A DNA stretch of 64,000 nt from Enoplolaimus lenunculus (GCA_030248215.1 JASANG010000753.1:434001-498000), one strand, 5' to 3'. Numbered from the stretch's first letter, positions 34,042 to 47,341 are shown. Numbers and translations are program-made. Notes: a model not told the origin generated them from the letters alone.

Positions 34042-34428
34042 TATATACGTGTTAGAGGTGTCCCGGAGCCGGTGTCAGAGGATGCCGTGACCGCGGTCAT
34101 ACGGTACCATGGACGAAACCAGAAAAAGATCTACGTATATGTGCTTGAATGCTGACTGAAAAAAAAATTGCTCAAACGGTTTCACAAGCACTTCTAAAAT
34201 TTATTCAATAAACGCATTAACAGTAACTGCATAACGTGGGAGTATCAACAAAATGTTGCCTGACGCGATATGATCAAAACGGCACATACCGTATTCCCAG
34301 GTACATGCTTACGCAAAACGTACATAAAATTTGAAGTTTAGTGTATTTTGCTGTCCGCGACCCCGGTACCGGATCCCCGGACCGCGGCCCCGGGTCACAT
34401 CCTGGCCCCGGGACACCTCTAATACGTA
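34042..34428. mobile_element. element with TATACGT(G)TTAGAGGTGTCCCGG inverted ends (family L)
   Basis: tatatacgtgttagaggtgtcccgg at 34042 is mirrored by ccccgggacacctctaatacgtata at 34406. The subterminal parts are GC-rich (gatgccgtgaccgcggtcat; ggaccgcggccccgggtc). The interior is AT-rich. Confidence 0.7.
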
Positions 34429-34682
34429 TAGTGCGAGTTCCGCATTTGCTAGGATACAATTGTTTTTTGCGTTACCAGGCTGTAATAATTATTGTATTAC
34501 TTATTGCGTATATTGTTTTGCACAGTATATATATTTCGTGTGTATTGGACGTGTGCAAGATTTCATTCGTTTCAATTGATCGGCATTTTCAATTGATTTA
34601 ACAGGTAAATATTATTTGAGGCTTTATGTAGGCCGAAATTTAAGCCAAAATTTTTTGAGGTATCCGGTTATAAGATTGCGCG

Positions 34683-34950
34683 ATATATATGTCGTAGGCT
34701 AATCTGCTATTTTATGCAATAGCTAGGCTAAGCTACTATTTTAACTTTTACACCAATCAGATTTGATTATTTGGACAGACACAATACCGGTAGTAACCAA
34801 TCAGCGTTGGTCTTGCATCACGTTTTTTGAAATCACGCTATCGCTGTTTGGCCTAGGCTAACCTGCTATTTGCTTTGAATAGCAGATTGGCCAAGGCCAA
34901 TTATCTACAAGTTGGTCTGAATAGCAGATTGGTCTACGACATATGCATAT
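34683..34950. mobile_element. family F MITE, second complete copy
   Basis: The left end atatatatgtcgtaggctaatctgctatt is mirrored by aatagcagattggtctacgacatatgcata. The interior caatcagatttgattatttgg and ccaatcagcgttggtcttgc match 26442-26749. It lies just upstream of the MVP locus. Confidence 0.85.
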
Positions 34951-35106
34951 ATGGATGTTGTGGTAAAATTCTATCAGACTAAACGGTGAACGCTTGTTGC
35001 TCTGCTACTAGCTATGTATTTATTTTGTCGTTTTCAAGATTTTGTAATATAACTCAAATTTAGTAAGAAAATACGCATATTAGAATTAGTTTTGCGCCGC
35101 AACACA

Positions 35107-35320
35107 ATGCATAAGCAACAACAACAACAACGTCAAAAGTCGCGAATCGGTGGTTTGCAAAAACGCAAAGCTGTTGCCGCTACAGCCAATACAAATTTGG
35201 CAATTTATCCAGTTGAAGCCAGCAATAACGACAATAGCGATGATAACTTTGGCGGCAGTGGTGTGGTACAGGCTACTGCGGCTGATAACCAGTACCACGA
35301 CAATTGTCGTCCAGTTGTGG
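35107..35320 (+). CDS. candidate upstream coding exon (alternative MVP N-terminus or separate exon)
   Basis: An open exon from an ATG at 35107 to a donor (gttgtgg|gtaagc) at 35320 encodes 71 residues starting MHKQQQQQRQKSRIGG. It is Gln/Asn/Ala rich, hydrophilic and likely disordered. Phase 1 at the donor fits the acceptor cttatag at 35632. Splicing there reads gaa-tat-cac-aca-ATG, in frame with MVP. If used it would add about 75 residues before the MVP start. No homology is recognised. It could instead be a 5' UTR exon or a chance open frame. Confidence 0.35.
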
Positions 35321-35643
35321 GTAAGCCCGGACCTTAGTGTAGGACTTGTATACACGCAGGTCTGGACTTACCGTTGATAAAGGTTGCGCTATAAACTAAT
35401 AGTTTGGTCTAAATGAGATAAAAAAATCGTGTATTGTTTTGAAGTTCATTTATTGTCGCTTAACCTACCCTGCCGTTATATGGTTCATTTTAAAAAGTAT
35501 CGAATTAAAATTTCATTTATTGTTAAGCCAAAACATGACCCTAATTAAATTTCTAACAACTTTTTTCAATACGTGTAATATAGTATGTGTGTACTGTATA
35601 TATATAATAAATTATTTATTTACTACTTATAGAATATCACACA

Positions 35644-38600
35644 ATGTCGAAACAACAACGCCTGATGTCTGAACATCCGCCACAGGATTCGGATGTGATT
35701 TTTCGGCTGCCTCCGTTCTGGTATATGCACGTCCTCGATCTCAATTCAAATGTGACACGCGTTGAAGTTGGCCCAAAGACTTATATTCGAAGTGATAATG
35801 AACGGTGAGTTCGATGATGATGATGATGATGATGATGATGACTGGGGCCAGTCGTACAGGGACTGCTCGTATTGAGCGAAGCTCAGATTCACTTACGTAC
35901 TGACAACATGCTCAAATGCAATTATGGGAATAGCTAATAAAATTCTAAATTAATAAAACACATGTAAATTTTGTGTGTATTAAATATAAATATATATTGG
36001 GGTCAAAACTGTGGTAACCCCGGTTTAACGCTTGTCACAAAAATCGTAGTGACTACGACTAGAGTGGGGTTGTAACAATATTTTGTTCTAAGGTGGCGCT
36101 AAAGAGTGGCAATTTTAAAAATTGCCAGTCGTTAACGCCAGGATATTTCGTTTCCGGTGTCCTCATAAAATGTATTAATGTGAACCCTGCATAATTAGCA
36201 AGGTATTAAACAGTGTGCAAAACAGGAAATTTTGAACGACATATTTATGTGCCTCTTATCCAAAAACCGTACGGAACCGCTCGTCGGACGGATAAACGGG
36301 CGGACATCCATCTTTCGACCCCCTAGTACAAAAACTTTTTGGCCGAAGTATAAAGCCTTCATTTAATTGTGGATGGAATGTATGCAAGAACAGCCGTGAG
36401 TTATGAGTATTAATAAGACCACTCCTTGTGCAATCGTTTTATTTTGGTCAATGTTTTTCGGGGTGGTATTCAATCTGAACAAATCATTTTGTAGGCCTAA
36501 GCTTAATTCTTGATCTTAAATCGTGGAAAACAGTGTACGAGAGCCGTGTCTGATTAATTGTAGATCATCATCAGCATATTATCTGACTTCGGATAGATGG
36601 TGGATTACGCTGATTAAAACTTTTGAAGGTGATTTTTTCATAAGCCCAAGCTTAAGATTTGATCTTAAATGTAGGGGGGATTGTCTAAGAATCGTATATA
36701 TCTGTATTATTATATTACTCTCCCATTGCTATCGTTTCATGTTGGTGAATTTGTTTCAGGGTGGTATTCAATCCAGATCGTATGATTACAATCCCGCCGC
36801 GACACTATTGTGTCGTTGAGAATCCAGTTGTACGCGACGCGGACGGTGTTATATCGACGTATCCGTCCGGCCAAGTGAAGCTGTCACACGCGGATTCAGA
36901 AGTCCGTCAACCGCAAGAACCATTCCCGTTGTATCCTGGTGAAATACTCAAGCAGGTACGTTTGTATATTTGATTGATCGATTGATGGTGGCAAGTAGAC
37001 ATGTGGGACAGGGAACTATGGGTAGGACTGGATATGGCTAGTATTTCTAGTTCGAAAAGCAATGAATGGTTGGGTTTTGCCTGAACAGGCGTTAATGGAG
37101 TTAGGTAGAATTGAAGGAAAGGGTTAATTGATCAATTTCTGTTTAAGGATGTGAATTTTAAAAAATACGATGAATATTTTAGCCAGTGACACCATTAAAA
37201 GTTGTATCGGCGAATTCTGCGCTTCGACTGAAAGCGATATTGGATGTTGTTGGTGACGATGGTGTTGCTCGCAATGCGGGTGATGAATGGCTGTTTGAAG
37301 GACCGGGTGAGTGTGTAGAAGCGTAGGCAATTGATGAAATGATTTCAATTTTCCCATAATTTTTTAATTTTTGAAAAGTAATGATTCGTTTTTGTAAGAA
37401 TTTCCTGATTTTGTTGGAAAATTATAACAGCATGTTGTGCCCCCCGACGCTTTTTGATGAAAGCCCTTAAATTTAACCGAGCGGCAGATGCCGTGTAAAC
37501 ATAAAAATTCAGTGACGGTGGGTGCCGGTCAGAAGTAATACAACGAGTACATATTGAAAACGATATAACGTTTGGGATTGAAGTGTTTTTGTATATCACA
37601 CTGTAGCGCGGCGCTTCCATTAATTTTTTTATGTGAAGTGATTTCTGTTTTTGTAACTCGAGTATGAATTTTGATTGTATTTTTCTTTCTAAAACTTACC
37701 TGAATACAAAACAATTCGTTGGATTGGACTGCTGCCCCTTCACTGTACGTAATAGATTTCACTGCGTGCTCTGTGGGAGGGTAAAATGTTAAAAAATAAT
37801 CCCAATCATAAGCATAGTTTTAAACTACATATAGATGTACTTAATAATCGAGGAAATAGTTTGGCGTGAGCGAAGTTCGTTGGTGTCAGTAAAAATAAAA
37901 ATATCTTAAAGTCTGGATCTTTACAACCATAGAATTATTGCGACATGGTATATCCAACTGATTGTAGAAAACGCATGATCTTTAACGTGTTTAATTCTTT
38001 ATTTAATTTGTTCGCTTCAGGTACTTACATTCCACGCAAAGAAGTGAACGTTGAAGAAACCGTTCGTGCGACAATTATTCGACCAAATCAAGGATTGAAG
38101 TTACGGGCGAGACGCGAAACAACTGACCGCGATGGACATCCGCGAGTAACCGGCGAGGAATGGATGGTGGTCAAGGTTGGTGCGTATCTGCCAGGCGCAT
38201 ATGAAGAAGTTGTTGACGTTGTTAATGCGCACGTTTTGACTGAAAAGGTAGGTTGAAACGCGGTAATGACATAATGTTTGAAATAACCAATTATACCGGC
38301 GCTAATCCAGAATTTTATTTCGGGAGGATAACAACGTTTGAAAATCTTTTTGCAAGTGTGCGTATTGCACGCGAAAAGCTATTGACCTTTGCAGATTTTA
38401 CAGTCTGATTAAGGGTTTTTTCGAGCTTTTCAGAAATTTGTAAGGGAATATTTTCCACGTATCTCCATCTTTTTACACGGCCCTAAGTAATGTACGGAGG
38501 GCACCGGACGGCGCCGCGCGACAAACGTACAATAATGGTCGGCGCCGGACGGTGACGTACAGCGCCGAACGTCATCATCAAAACTATAGTTACCCATAAT

Positions 38601-41600
38601 CGGTATCGGCACATCACTAATTTTGTATAAGATATTCGGTTCGACGTCTCAAAGAGGCTCATATCCACCAAATTACGGAAACAGAGCTATTCAAAATTCG
38701 TATTATAAACGCCACATTTTCGCTGTGTTTTAAATTAAAAAGTTATTAGGCTCGACGTCTCAACAACACTGATATCAACTAAATTAGGTTTAAAGAGTAT
38801 TCAAAATGCGTATAAAAATACGACATTTTGGCTATGTTTCTATTTAATGTTCAAATTTCAATATTTTTTAATTTAAAATATTATAGAAAGCACTTCACGT
38901 CCGCGCGACACGAACGTTCAAAGATCAATTTGGAATTGTGCGCAAGAACGGCGAAGAATGGCTGGTGAAAATGAGCGACGCTGAAGCGTACATTCCGTCC
39001 GTGTATGAACAGGTACGTAAGAGTTGAGTCTAATTGTTTTGTTATAGTGCTGGTGGCGTAGACAGGATAATTATTTTGACCTTAAAGAGTCGGAAGGTTT
39101 TTTAGAGCCTGTATAAATTGAAATTGTGAAGCCTGTTGTGTCTTTCTCTTGTCTCTATAATACTTCGGGGGGTTATTTCCTTGTATTCAATGTTGTATAG
39201 AATCATTAGTCGTGCCTGTGTTCTGACAATGTCTGTAGCACCTATCGCCAGTTTGATTGGTTGTGTAACTTTTAAACTGAAGAATGGTGGGATGAAAAAT
39301 TAACACATTTTTCGTCCAAGAGGCAGCTAAAAATTAATGTAATAATTTAACAAGGATATTAACACAGTACTGTATTTCAGGTGATTGAAGTGGTTGATAT
39401 TCAAACACTTAGCAATCGTCAATACTGTGTTATACTTAATCCGATTGGACCAGATGGCAAGCCGCAATTGGGTAAAAAGAGACTGGTTAAGGTTAGTGTT
39501 TGTTTTATTGTACACTTTACGTAGTAAAAATTGTATTTATTGTATTATCTATACTCCAGAATTAGTGTGACGCTATAGTTTTTGAGCATTTGAATGTCGA
39601 CTGGCACTGTAAGGTAACGCACGTTAATTGCCGCATTCCATCACGTAAAAATGTGTAAATGAAAAATTTTACGATCACCGGATGGCGTCGGACGACACGT
39701 ATAGCGTCACTTTTAGGCGCCGTTCACTGTAATAAGGCAAACCTGAATTAAATTTGGGTGACTGTTACGCCCAGTTTTATAGCAGCATCAGCGAGGGTGC
39801 AGCTTTGCAAGATATTTGAATTTGCTAAAATTTAAGTACTTTTGGGAGAGTGTAGTGGAAATACCTAACTTTTAATTTTTGCCGAATGTGAAACAGAATT
39901 CGAAATTTTGTTGCTACTCTAGAAATGCATGGTTTGCTTTCTATCAGTTCAGAAAGGGACCATGTCTTTTTAAAACTAATGAAAATGTACTTAAAAAGTT
40001 GCTTGAGTCGAAATAGGTAGAAAGTCTATGGTTTTTATTACAGCAGACGCTTAACCAAAGACTAAAGCGGAATTGCGACTTATTTGTGTTTAGCAGTAAT
40101 GAATTTTACTTAAATAGTATCACTTGTCTAATTTATTACAGGGTGAAAAAAGTTTTTTCTTGTTGCCTGGTGAAAGTCTTGCCGCAGGCATTCAAGATAT
40201 GTTTATTTTGGGGGAAGACGAAGGCCTAATCCTTAAAGCACGTGAAGCATTTATCGATACTGAAAATGGAGAGGTAAGTTGATTGTTAATTATTGGTTGT
40301 TAGACGTCTTGTAAATTTCCTGCAACAGCGGGAATCACTTTTCCTGTGCCAAGTCTGGCTAGTAGCTAATACTTATTTCTGTTTTAGTTTCTTAATAGTT
40401 CGCTCAGCATGGTTAGTTTTGGGGGTTCTGTTGTAGGTATTTACGTGGACATAGGAATGTTTTGCCTGTTAGAATTGAACTATAATGTTATTCTGCGGCG
40501 AGTCAGGGACTGGGAGGCATCGCACGTCAAATAATATAGACCGTCACCTTTATGGATTTTATTGAAGGAAATCCAACGAATGCCTGGTGACAAGTGGATG
40601 ATTCGTGGCCCTATGGAGTATGTCCCTCCGGTTGAGCTTGACGTTGTCACTAAACGGGTTGCAATTCCAATGGACGAAAACGAAGGCATTTATGTTCGCG
40701 ACGTGAAATCGGGCAAAGTTCGCGCAGTTATCGGCCAAACTTATATGTTGACCCAGGTAAGTGCTGAATTGAATTGTTTTGTTTCGGTCGGAGTGAAGTT
40801 TTTTTAGATTTTCTAGGTTTTCTTGTGGTTCTAAAAATGATATTATGTTGCCATATATATTTTGACAGAGATTGCGCGTTGCTGTTTTGCGTGCCCTGAT
40901 TTAATATAAATTTATTTGTAGGACGAAGAGTTGTGGTCGAAAGAACTTCCTGCTCCCGTTGAAGCTTTAGTAATGTCTGGACGTGATCCGCTTGCCGATA
41001 GGTAAGTATTACAATGCTGATCAGTTTAAATCGTGTAATAATGCTAAGTTTACTCACTGTAGAAAATTGAAAATACCCTGCAGAGTCAGTGACTGCCCTA
41101 GGCTGCTGGCGAACTGGAGGTGGGCAAACGCATTCTGTTGGGGAAGGGAGAATCAAAGTATTCTGTTCCCTAAAATTCATGTTTTAGTGCTTTGCATCCT
41201 CGCTAAGCACTTATTGTAAATAATTTTTGTTTTGTAATTGGAGCAAAACAGTCGGAGAGGTTAACTACGGAAGGCTTGGATGGCATGGGCTCTTCTAAGA
41301 AATCTAATGTAGTTTAAGACGAAAATAAAACGGACTTTAGCCAGCTTGATTTGAAATAGAAGTTTTCTTGATATGTCTGTGTTTGATTTCTTTGTTTAAG
41401 TTGACAATAAACTAGGGATGCGCCGATTAATCAGCATCGGTAATAATCGGCACTTTTCGCTAGTATCAGTATCGGTACTGCAAAAAATGCCGATTCTTTG
41501 TCTATACTTTTTACACACAATATTGAGTTGGAATGTTATCAATTTCACTTCTTGTCGCACATTAGTGTGTCTGATCAGGGAAACAAACTGTTATCGCTCT

Positions 41601-43237
41601 TGTATTTGTGTTTGAAAAAATTAATTGAAATAAACCGTTCTGGTCAGGATTTAAGTCCTCACACAATGGAGTAATGTAGTATACTATCCTAGATGTTCTT
41701 TAGAAATGGTGTACTGAAATTGGAATCATCATCGGTATCGGCATCAGTTCGGCATCGACACAGCCTTACAATAAACATAGTAACATAATTAAGAATGTTC
41801 TGAGACATTTCATTAAACATTTCTGTTCATTAAGGTCTCGTCATGTAGTGCACAATGATTCACCACATACTCAAGATTTAGTTAATATAAGGTTAGAATG
41901 GGAAAGCATCCGTGTGTAATGCGCTTATTTGCTTGAAATACTAGTCGAAGTCACAACTTTTCTTGCCAATCGCTAACAGTATAATAATTTGTGTGTGTGG
42001 TTTGACTAATGGCCTAAGATTTTGACTAAACTTTTTGTAGCTGCAGTTTTCTAACTCTTTAATGTAACATAATTTAAATTCGAGCAGGGTTTCTAAGTAT
42101 TGGATACTTGGTTGAGCTGAAGACAATAATCATTTTGAATGTTTAACCCTTGCCTGCTTAGAGTGTACTGTGAGCAACTAGTTGCAAACTGTGTATGCGC
42201 AATAAATACACAATGGATAGTGTTTAAAAATTATATAACATGTACGTATTCACGGTATAAAATTTTCACAAGACGTGGGAGACTCATCGTTTTCAGACTT
42301 CAAGCTCTTTATAGCTGAATGATGGTAAACGTCACCAAACCAAGAAGTTGCTAGTTCGAATTTAGTTCTAAATCAGCTCTGAGGTGAAATAGAAAATATT
42401 TCTTATATGAAAAGGGTTATTTACGCGTAATTATACTTTTATTTTGTTTGTATTTAGGTCTGATCGTTCGGAAAAAGACAGCCGTCCTGCAAAACGAAAC
42501 AAAACGCAAGTGGTAACGTTTCGTGTTCCGCATAATGCTGCTGTTCAAATATACGATTATAAAGAGAAAAGAGCACGGTAAGTTCCGTTTTGGTTGCTTT
42601 GGTTAAGACGTTTGTGGACGGCAACATTAAATCCAGGACCTGTATTCTGCTAATGGTTTCTTGTAAAGTGCGTACATGTAAACCTAATTGCGTATTAAAT
42701 AGCGGCTATGATCACGATTCATTGTTTATTGACAATTGCTCGAATACGCGATTTGCACCGCTCGCGGTTACTTCGGCCATAAAGCGACTGCAGTCACGAT
42801 CGCCTAATGGTAAACCTTCAGTTTGTAAATGCAAAACTTGCATTTGCAATTTGAAGAGCGACTGTAACCGTGTCTGTAAAGGCGACTAAATCGCGAGCAA
42901 AGAAAAGTTCAAACGTGAATATAGAATCGCTAACATAATCGTGATTTATCTATGTAATTATGTTTCGGTATTGTTTCAGCGTTGTTTTCGGTCCCGATTT
43001 GGTGATGCTTGGACCGGACGAACATTTCACCCAGTTATCGTTGTCTGGTGGAAAACCAAAACGCCCAAACGTTATCAAATCGTTGTGTTTGCTGTTGGGA
43101 CCGGACTTTTGTACCGATATTTTGACCGTTGAGACGGCGGATCATGCGCGATTGCAGTTGCAGTTGTCGTATAATTGGTATGTTAATGGATGCGTTGTAG
43201 AAACATGATTAAAGTTCTATCTTGACTTCATTCGGTA

Positions 43238-43298
<61 letters not shown>

Positions 43299-46200
43299 TA
43301 ATTTTGGTACTACAAGATACGTATATGAATACGTCTCGAAACCGCAAAAACTGCAGAAACATGATCTATATGTTATTTCGAAGTTTTTGTTAATTGTCTC
43401 TGATTTGCTATAGGCATTTTGATTCTGGTTCGCGTACGCAAGACGATGCTGCGAAACTGTTCAGTGTTCCTGATTTTGTTGGTGATGCATGTAAAGCGAT
43501 TGCGTCTCGTGTTCGAGGATCTGTCGCACAAGTTCAATTTGATGATTTTCATAAGGTAAATAATGGCCTACGCGTGCTTTAGAATATTTACGTTTTTGGT
43601 GAAATTTATTTATCAGAGAGCAGTGCCATATTTTCGAATGTGTGAAGCAGCTGTAATCAGTTAGTTGCGGCTCATGTAGTTTTGGCACCAGTGAATGGTG
43701 GTTTGAAATTCCGCACAGTTTTCTCACATGATTTTCACCCATAAGTGCAGGGTTTCATCAGTTTGAAGACCTATCACTACCTGGTTATAGGTGCTTTTGA
43801 GAATATGGGCGTTGAATATAGTTTGATAGCGCGCACGGTTACTGCAGCAGTTCGCTTGTTTGAAAACCTATAAACCTGGCAATAAGTGCTACTTAGCAGG
43901 CTTGAACCAGGGGACTTTACTTTCGTCTGCAGGAGTAACTTCGGCGAGGATTCGAATACCAACCTTTTTTAGTTATTATTAAATTACTTTTACAGAATTC
44001 AGCACGAATTATTCGTTCGGCAGTGTTTGGGTTTGACGACAATCAACGCGTACGTGACCGATTTGTATTCGCACAGAATAATTTGGTCATAACAAGTATC
44101 GATGTACAGTCTGTTGAACCGGTAGACCAGCGAACACGTGATTCGTTGATGAAATCAGTCCAGTTGGCGATTGAAATTACAACGAATTCCCAAGAAGCAA
44201 CTGCAAGGTAAACGAAATTTACACAGCTAGCATGGTGCAGCCGGATTTCTGGCTCTGGCAAAAAAATCGACATCCGACTCCGGTATTTTACATTGCCGGA
44301 TATTCACTGTTGAAAAGTATGACATTATTCTGCATAATACTATTGTTTACACGACTAAAATTACAATATTTCGCTGTTGATTTATTTTGTTCGAAATCTT
44401 AAAAGTTCTACAGACATGGACCCTGTTAATATTTTGGCTCATGCAAACAAAAGTGTAACATTGCAGCAAGTATTTTGCAGGAGCCGGATATTGAAGTAAC
44501 TTGCTTCGGTTTTTTTGTTATCCGGTTGAACCTTGATTCCTGGGTATGTAGCTGGATTATTATGAGCGCTAGAATGGGCGTTGCGAAAAGTTCTGGGCGG
44601 AGTCTGGTCAAACCGATTGTATATGTGTCTATGTAGTGTGTATGCGAATCAGATCACTCGCGAGACACGAGTATATTATATTTATTGCTGGAATCTTGTA
44701 TTGCTAGAGTTGTTTGTAATCGCAGTAATACTAAAATTAGACGCAAGAACTTAAGTTTTCATAATTTTCTTTCAATGTTGTTTAAGACATGAAGCAGAAC
44801 GTTTGGAACAAGAAGCACGCGGTCGTCTTGAGCGACAAAAGATCGCAGACGAAGCTGGAGCAGAACGATCCCGCAAAGATTTGTTGGAATTACAGGTTAA
44901 CTAGATTTAAGCTTGGTATAAGTTACTAAATTGGTGACTGTGGTGCTTTGTGGGTTAAGTTGTTGGGCTTGCAGAAAAGTGTTTCGTTATCAAAGGATAT
45001 ATTATGTAGATTTCTGGCGGGTAAATTTAATGAAATTAATGTAAAATTCTGTTATGAACGGAATTAATATTGGGTAATAGTGTTATGCAGTTCATTATAG
45101 CGTTAATTCTGCTGTCATATATCTCTCTATTGCTAACACTGCAACGATACGCTAATTGTATATAGCTCGTAACTGATTTTTGTGCCTATAGTTTTGTGTA
45201 TATAAAAGATAAAGCAGAAACGAAACGTAAGAAGAAACTAAATTGCAACGACGTTGACTAGAATGTTTAATTATTTGCATGGCTGTTTTTTTGTTGATCT
45301 GTAGGCTGCGTCGGCTGCAGTTGAAAGCACTGGTCAAGCGAAAGCAGAAGCACAAAGTCGCGCAGAAGCCGCGAAAATTGAAGGCGAAGCCGCTGTCGAT
45401 CAAGCGAAACTTAAAGCTGAAGCTTCGTCAATTGAAACGGTAATTATTTTTAAAGAATTTTATTTAAATATTGTTTCTCGAGTGGATCCGGTGCGGAGAT
45501 TGTGGGCTGACAGCCGCAAGCAAAAATGTTGATACGATCCGGAAGTTACTTTAAAGCCTGTTTGAAAGAAGTTGTGTCCAAGAATACCGGAAGAAGCTAT
45601 GTCCCTTGTTTTCTTCCCTTTGTATACGTCCCTGTTTCCTGTCTCTGATTTTAAAAGCAATGTGAGTTTTATCTAGCCAGAACGGTTTACTGGGTATAGA
45701 TCACGAGGCAAAGGTAAATAACAGGGGCGGAACAGTATTATTAAGTTTATTCCTAAGCCTAAGCCTAAGTATAAGAATGAGTTTATTCCTAAGTCTAACC
45801 TAAGCGAAACAAAAAATTAGTCTAAAGCTTAAGCTTATTCTATATTTGTTCGACGGAAAAACGCTCCGAACCTGATCTTTACATGGGCCGATCACGATAA
45901 TGACCATATATGCTGATAGAAATTCACGCTGGTGTTATTCGTTTTCACTGATCTGCATTTTTAAGACTACAGTGCATTAAAACAAAGGCTTGCCAGTAAG
46001 AAAATGAATAAAAATTTGCACTTCTTAATATTGACATTTTTAAAATTAAATTGTTTTTTTCAGACGTCCGAACTAACGCGGCTACAACAAGCGCGTGTCG
46101 CCGAGCTGAACTATTTGAAAGAGAAGAATCAGTTGGAAATTAACAAATTGCGCGAAACAGCAGGAATCGAAGCTGACAAATTCCGAAATATGGTGGAAAT

Positions 46201-46729
46201 TTTGGGTCCACAAACCATACAAGCGATTGCGACCGCTGGGCCAGAGATGCAGGTACCGATTTAGCGGCAAAGAGCATACTGATAGCCTTATCCCACTGAG
46301 AATACAATGAGCAACTTAGCGCAAACTGTGTGTGCGAGCTTAACTACACACATAATGTGTGCGAGCTTAACTACACACATAATATCTCCACACGATGTGT
46401 CTGGATGAGAGCACGTCCGGCTCGAGTGTTGGATTGTAATGGTAAACGCCTTTCACCCTAAAGATCGGGTGTTCAAGTATTCTGAGTTTTAGTTGACGGT
46501 ATGAATTAACTTGACCCTAGTACCGTTTGTACGTTTGTTTGTTCTTTAGGTCAAACTGCTTAAATCGTTGGGTCTGAAATCAACATTGATCACTGATGGC
46601 TCGACGCCAATTAATTTGTTTCAAACGGCACAAGGATTGATTGGAACTTCGTTTGCGACTGCGCCCGGTCCAAGTCAGCCAATTACAGGACGACCGTTGG
46701 AATCAGTTGATTCAGAAGATGAAACATAA
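35644..46729 (+). CDS. MVP: major vault protein, 17 coding exons
   Basis: Exons: 35644-35804, 36760-36955, 37183-37306, 38021-38247, 38887-39012, 39381-39491, 40142-40273, 40568-40756, 40922-41001, 42458-42577, 42980-43177, 43414-43555, 43996-44207, 44787-44895, 45305-45439, 46064-46252, 46550-46729. They join in frame to 876 aa (human about 893). N-terminal MVP repeats cover roughly residues 10-510, with blocks such as [43 protein letters not shown] and [10 protein letters not shown]. The SPFH-like shoulder (about 510-640) has [16 protein letters not shown]. The cap helix (about 640-800) is a long Glu/Ala/Arg coiled coil. The cap ring keeps [20 protein letters not shown] is the shell protein of the cytoplasmic vault particle, assembling as two 39-mer halves. 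The acidic tail (SEDET) is short. An acceptor-like AG lies 11 bp before the ATG. Identity is certain. Confidence 0.97.
35813..35841. repeat. (GAT)n microsatellite next to the MVP exon 1 donor
   Basis: About nine GAT triplets, starting 8 bp past the donor gtgagt. Confidence 0.95.
42143..42420 (+). mobile_element. family E TTAA MITE with tRNA-like core, in MVP intron
   Basis: Begins TTAACCCTTGCCTGCTTAGAG and ends tatgaaaagggttat. The core (ctttatagctgaatgatgg, gttgctagttcgaatttag) is a diverged box A/box B pair. Confidence 0.75.
43241..43296. repeat. (TA)n microsatellite in MVP intron
   Basis: Uninterrupted ta dinucleotides over about 56 bp. Confidence 0.98.
44231..44538. mobile_element. family C MITE in MVP intron
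   Basis: Left end catggtgcagccggatttctgg, right end ttatccggttgaaccttgatt. The interior matches the RPL21 intron 3 fragment. Confidence 0.6.
45712..45891 (-). mobile_element. MITE family B, inverted copy in MVP intron
   Basis: Carries taacaggggcggaacagtat, cctaagcctaagcctaag, ttagtctaaagcttaagctta and ctgatctttacatgggcc, the reverse of family B. Confidence 0.75.
46288..46509 (+). mobile_element. family E TTAA MITE, degraded copy in the last MVP intron
   Basis: Starts ttatcccactgagaatacaatgagcaac and ends tatgaattaa. It keeps gcacgtccggctcgagtgttgg and a remnant of the tRNA-like core. An internal duplication (gtgtgcgagcttaactacacacat) is present. It ends 40 bp before exon 17. Confidence 0.6.
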
Positions 46730-46991
46730 ACATAAGGATTTTGAATGAAATTTTACTTAATGAAAATGAATAATTGTTCTGTTTTGGATAAGTTGTTTAA
46801 TTTTGAAAAAGTTTTTTGTTTAGATGTGTTTTAGAATATTATAGTGTAGTGAATTGCACCTGTGCACCTGGTGAATGCGGTATGTATTAAGTTACAGCGA
46901 TAGATCCATGTATGGAACAAATGAGCGGAAATTAGGGCTTTTGTGCGATTCTTTCCACGGGCTTAAGTTTCGGCAAAGACTTGCCTTAGCC

Positions 46992-47068
46992 TTAACCCCT
47001 TCTCACACAGACTGTGAGGAAAGTAACTCTTGAACATAATAGTAAACATTTATGTGAGAAAGGATTAA
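46992..47068. mobile_element. 77-bp minimal family E MITE lacking the tRNA-like core
   Basis: TTAACCCCTTCTCACACAGAC at the left and atgtgagaaaggattaa at the right, with only about 40 bp between. TTAA is at both edges. It shows that the ends form a transposon independent of the tRNA-like core. Confidence 0.8.
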
Positions 47069-47178
47069 TGTTAGATTAGCTGTGGGGTAAGTTTACAACA
47101 ACTGAATTTTTAAGGTTACGCTTTTAGTCGCAGCTACGTCGAAGCTAAACGAATGCTTAAGACTTACTAATTATTTGG

Positions 47179-47341
47179 CCCATATTACTTTAAGGGGCGT
47201 CCAGGTTTCTTGTGGGTCTATAAAAGAGTAGGTTTAGATTCTAGATAACATTTTGTGATTAGGCTTAGGAACTCATTTTTGCAAGGCGTAGGCTTAGGAA
47301 TACGCTTAATCTACTGTTACGCCCCTTAAAGTAACATTGGT
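47179..47341 (+). mobile_element. MITE family A, copy
   Basis: ggcccatattactttaaggggcg at the left and cgccccttaaagtaacattgg at the right, with gattaggcttaggaactca inside. Confidence 0.85.

Noticed and set aside
33793-34155. 120-codon frame
   Set aside because: It covers a family C end and a family L end; no domain or splice structure.
36459-36475. 15-bp exact match (gggtggtattcaatc) between MVP intron 1 and the start of exon 2
   Set aside because: No extended similarity, so a partial exon duplication is not supported; probably coincidence.
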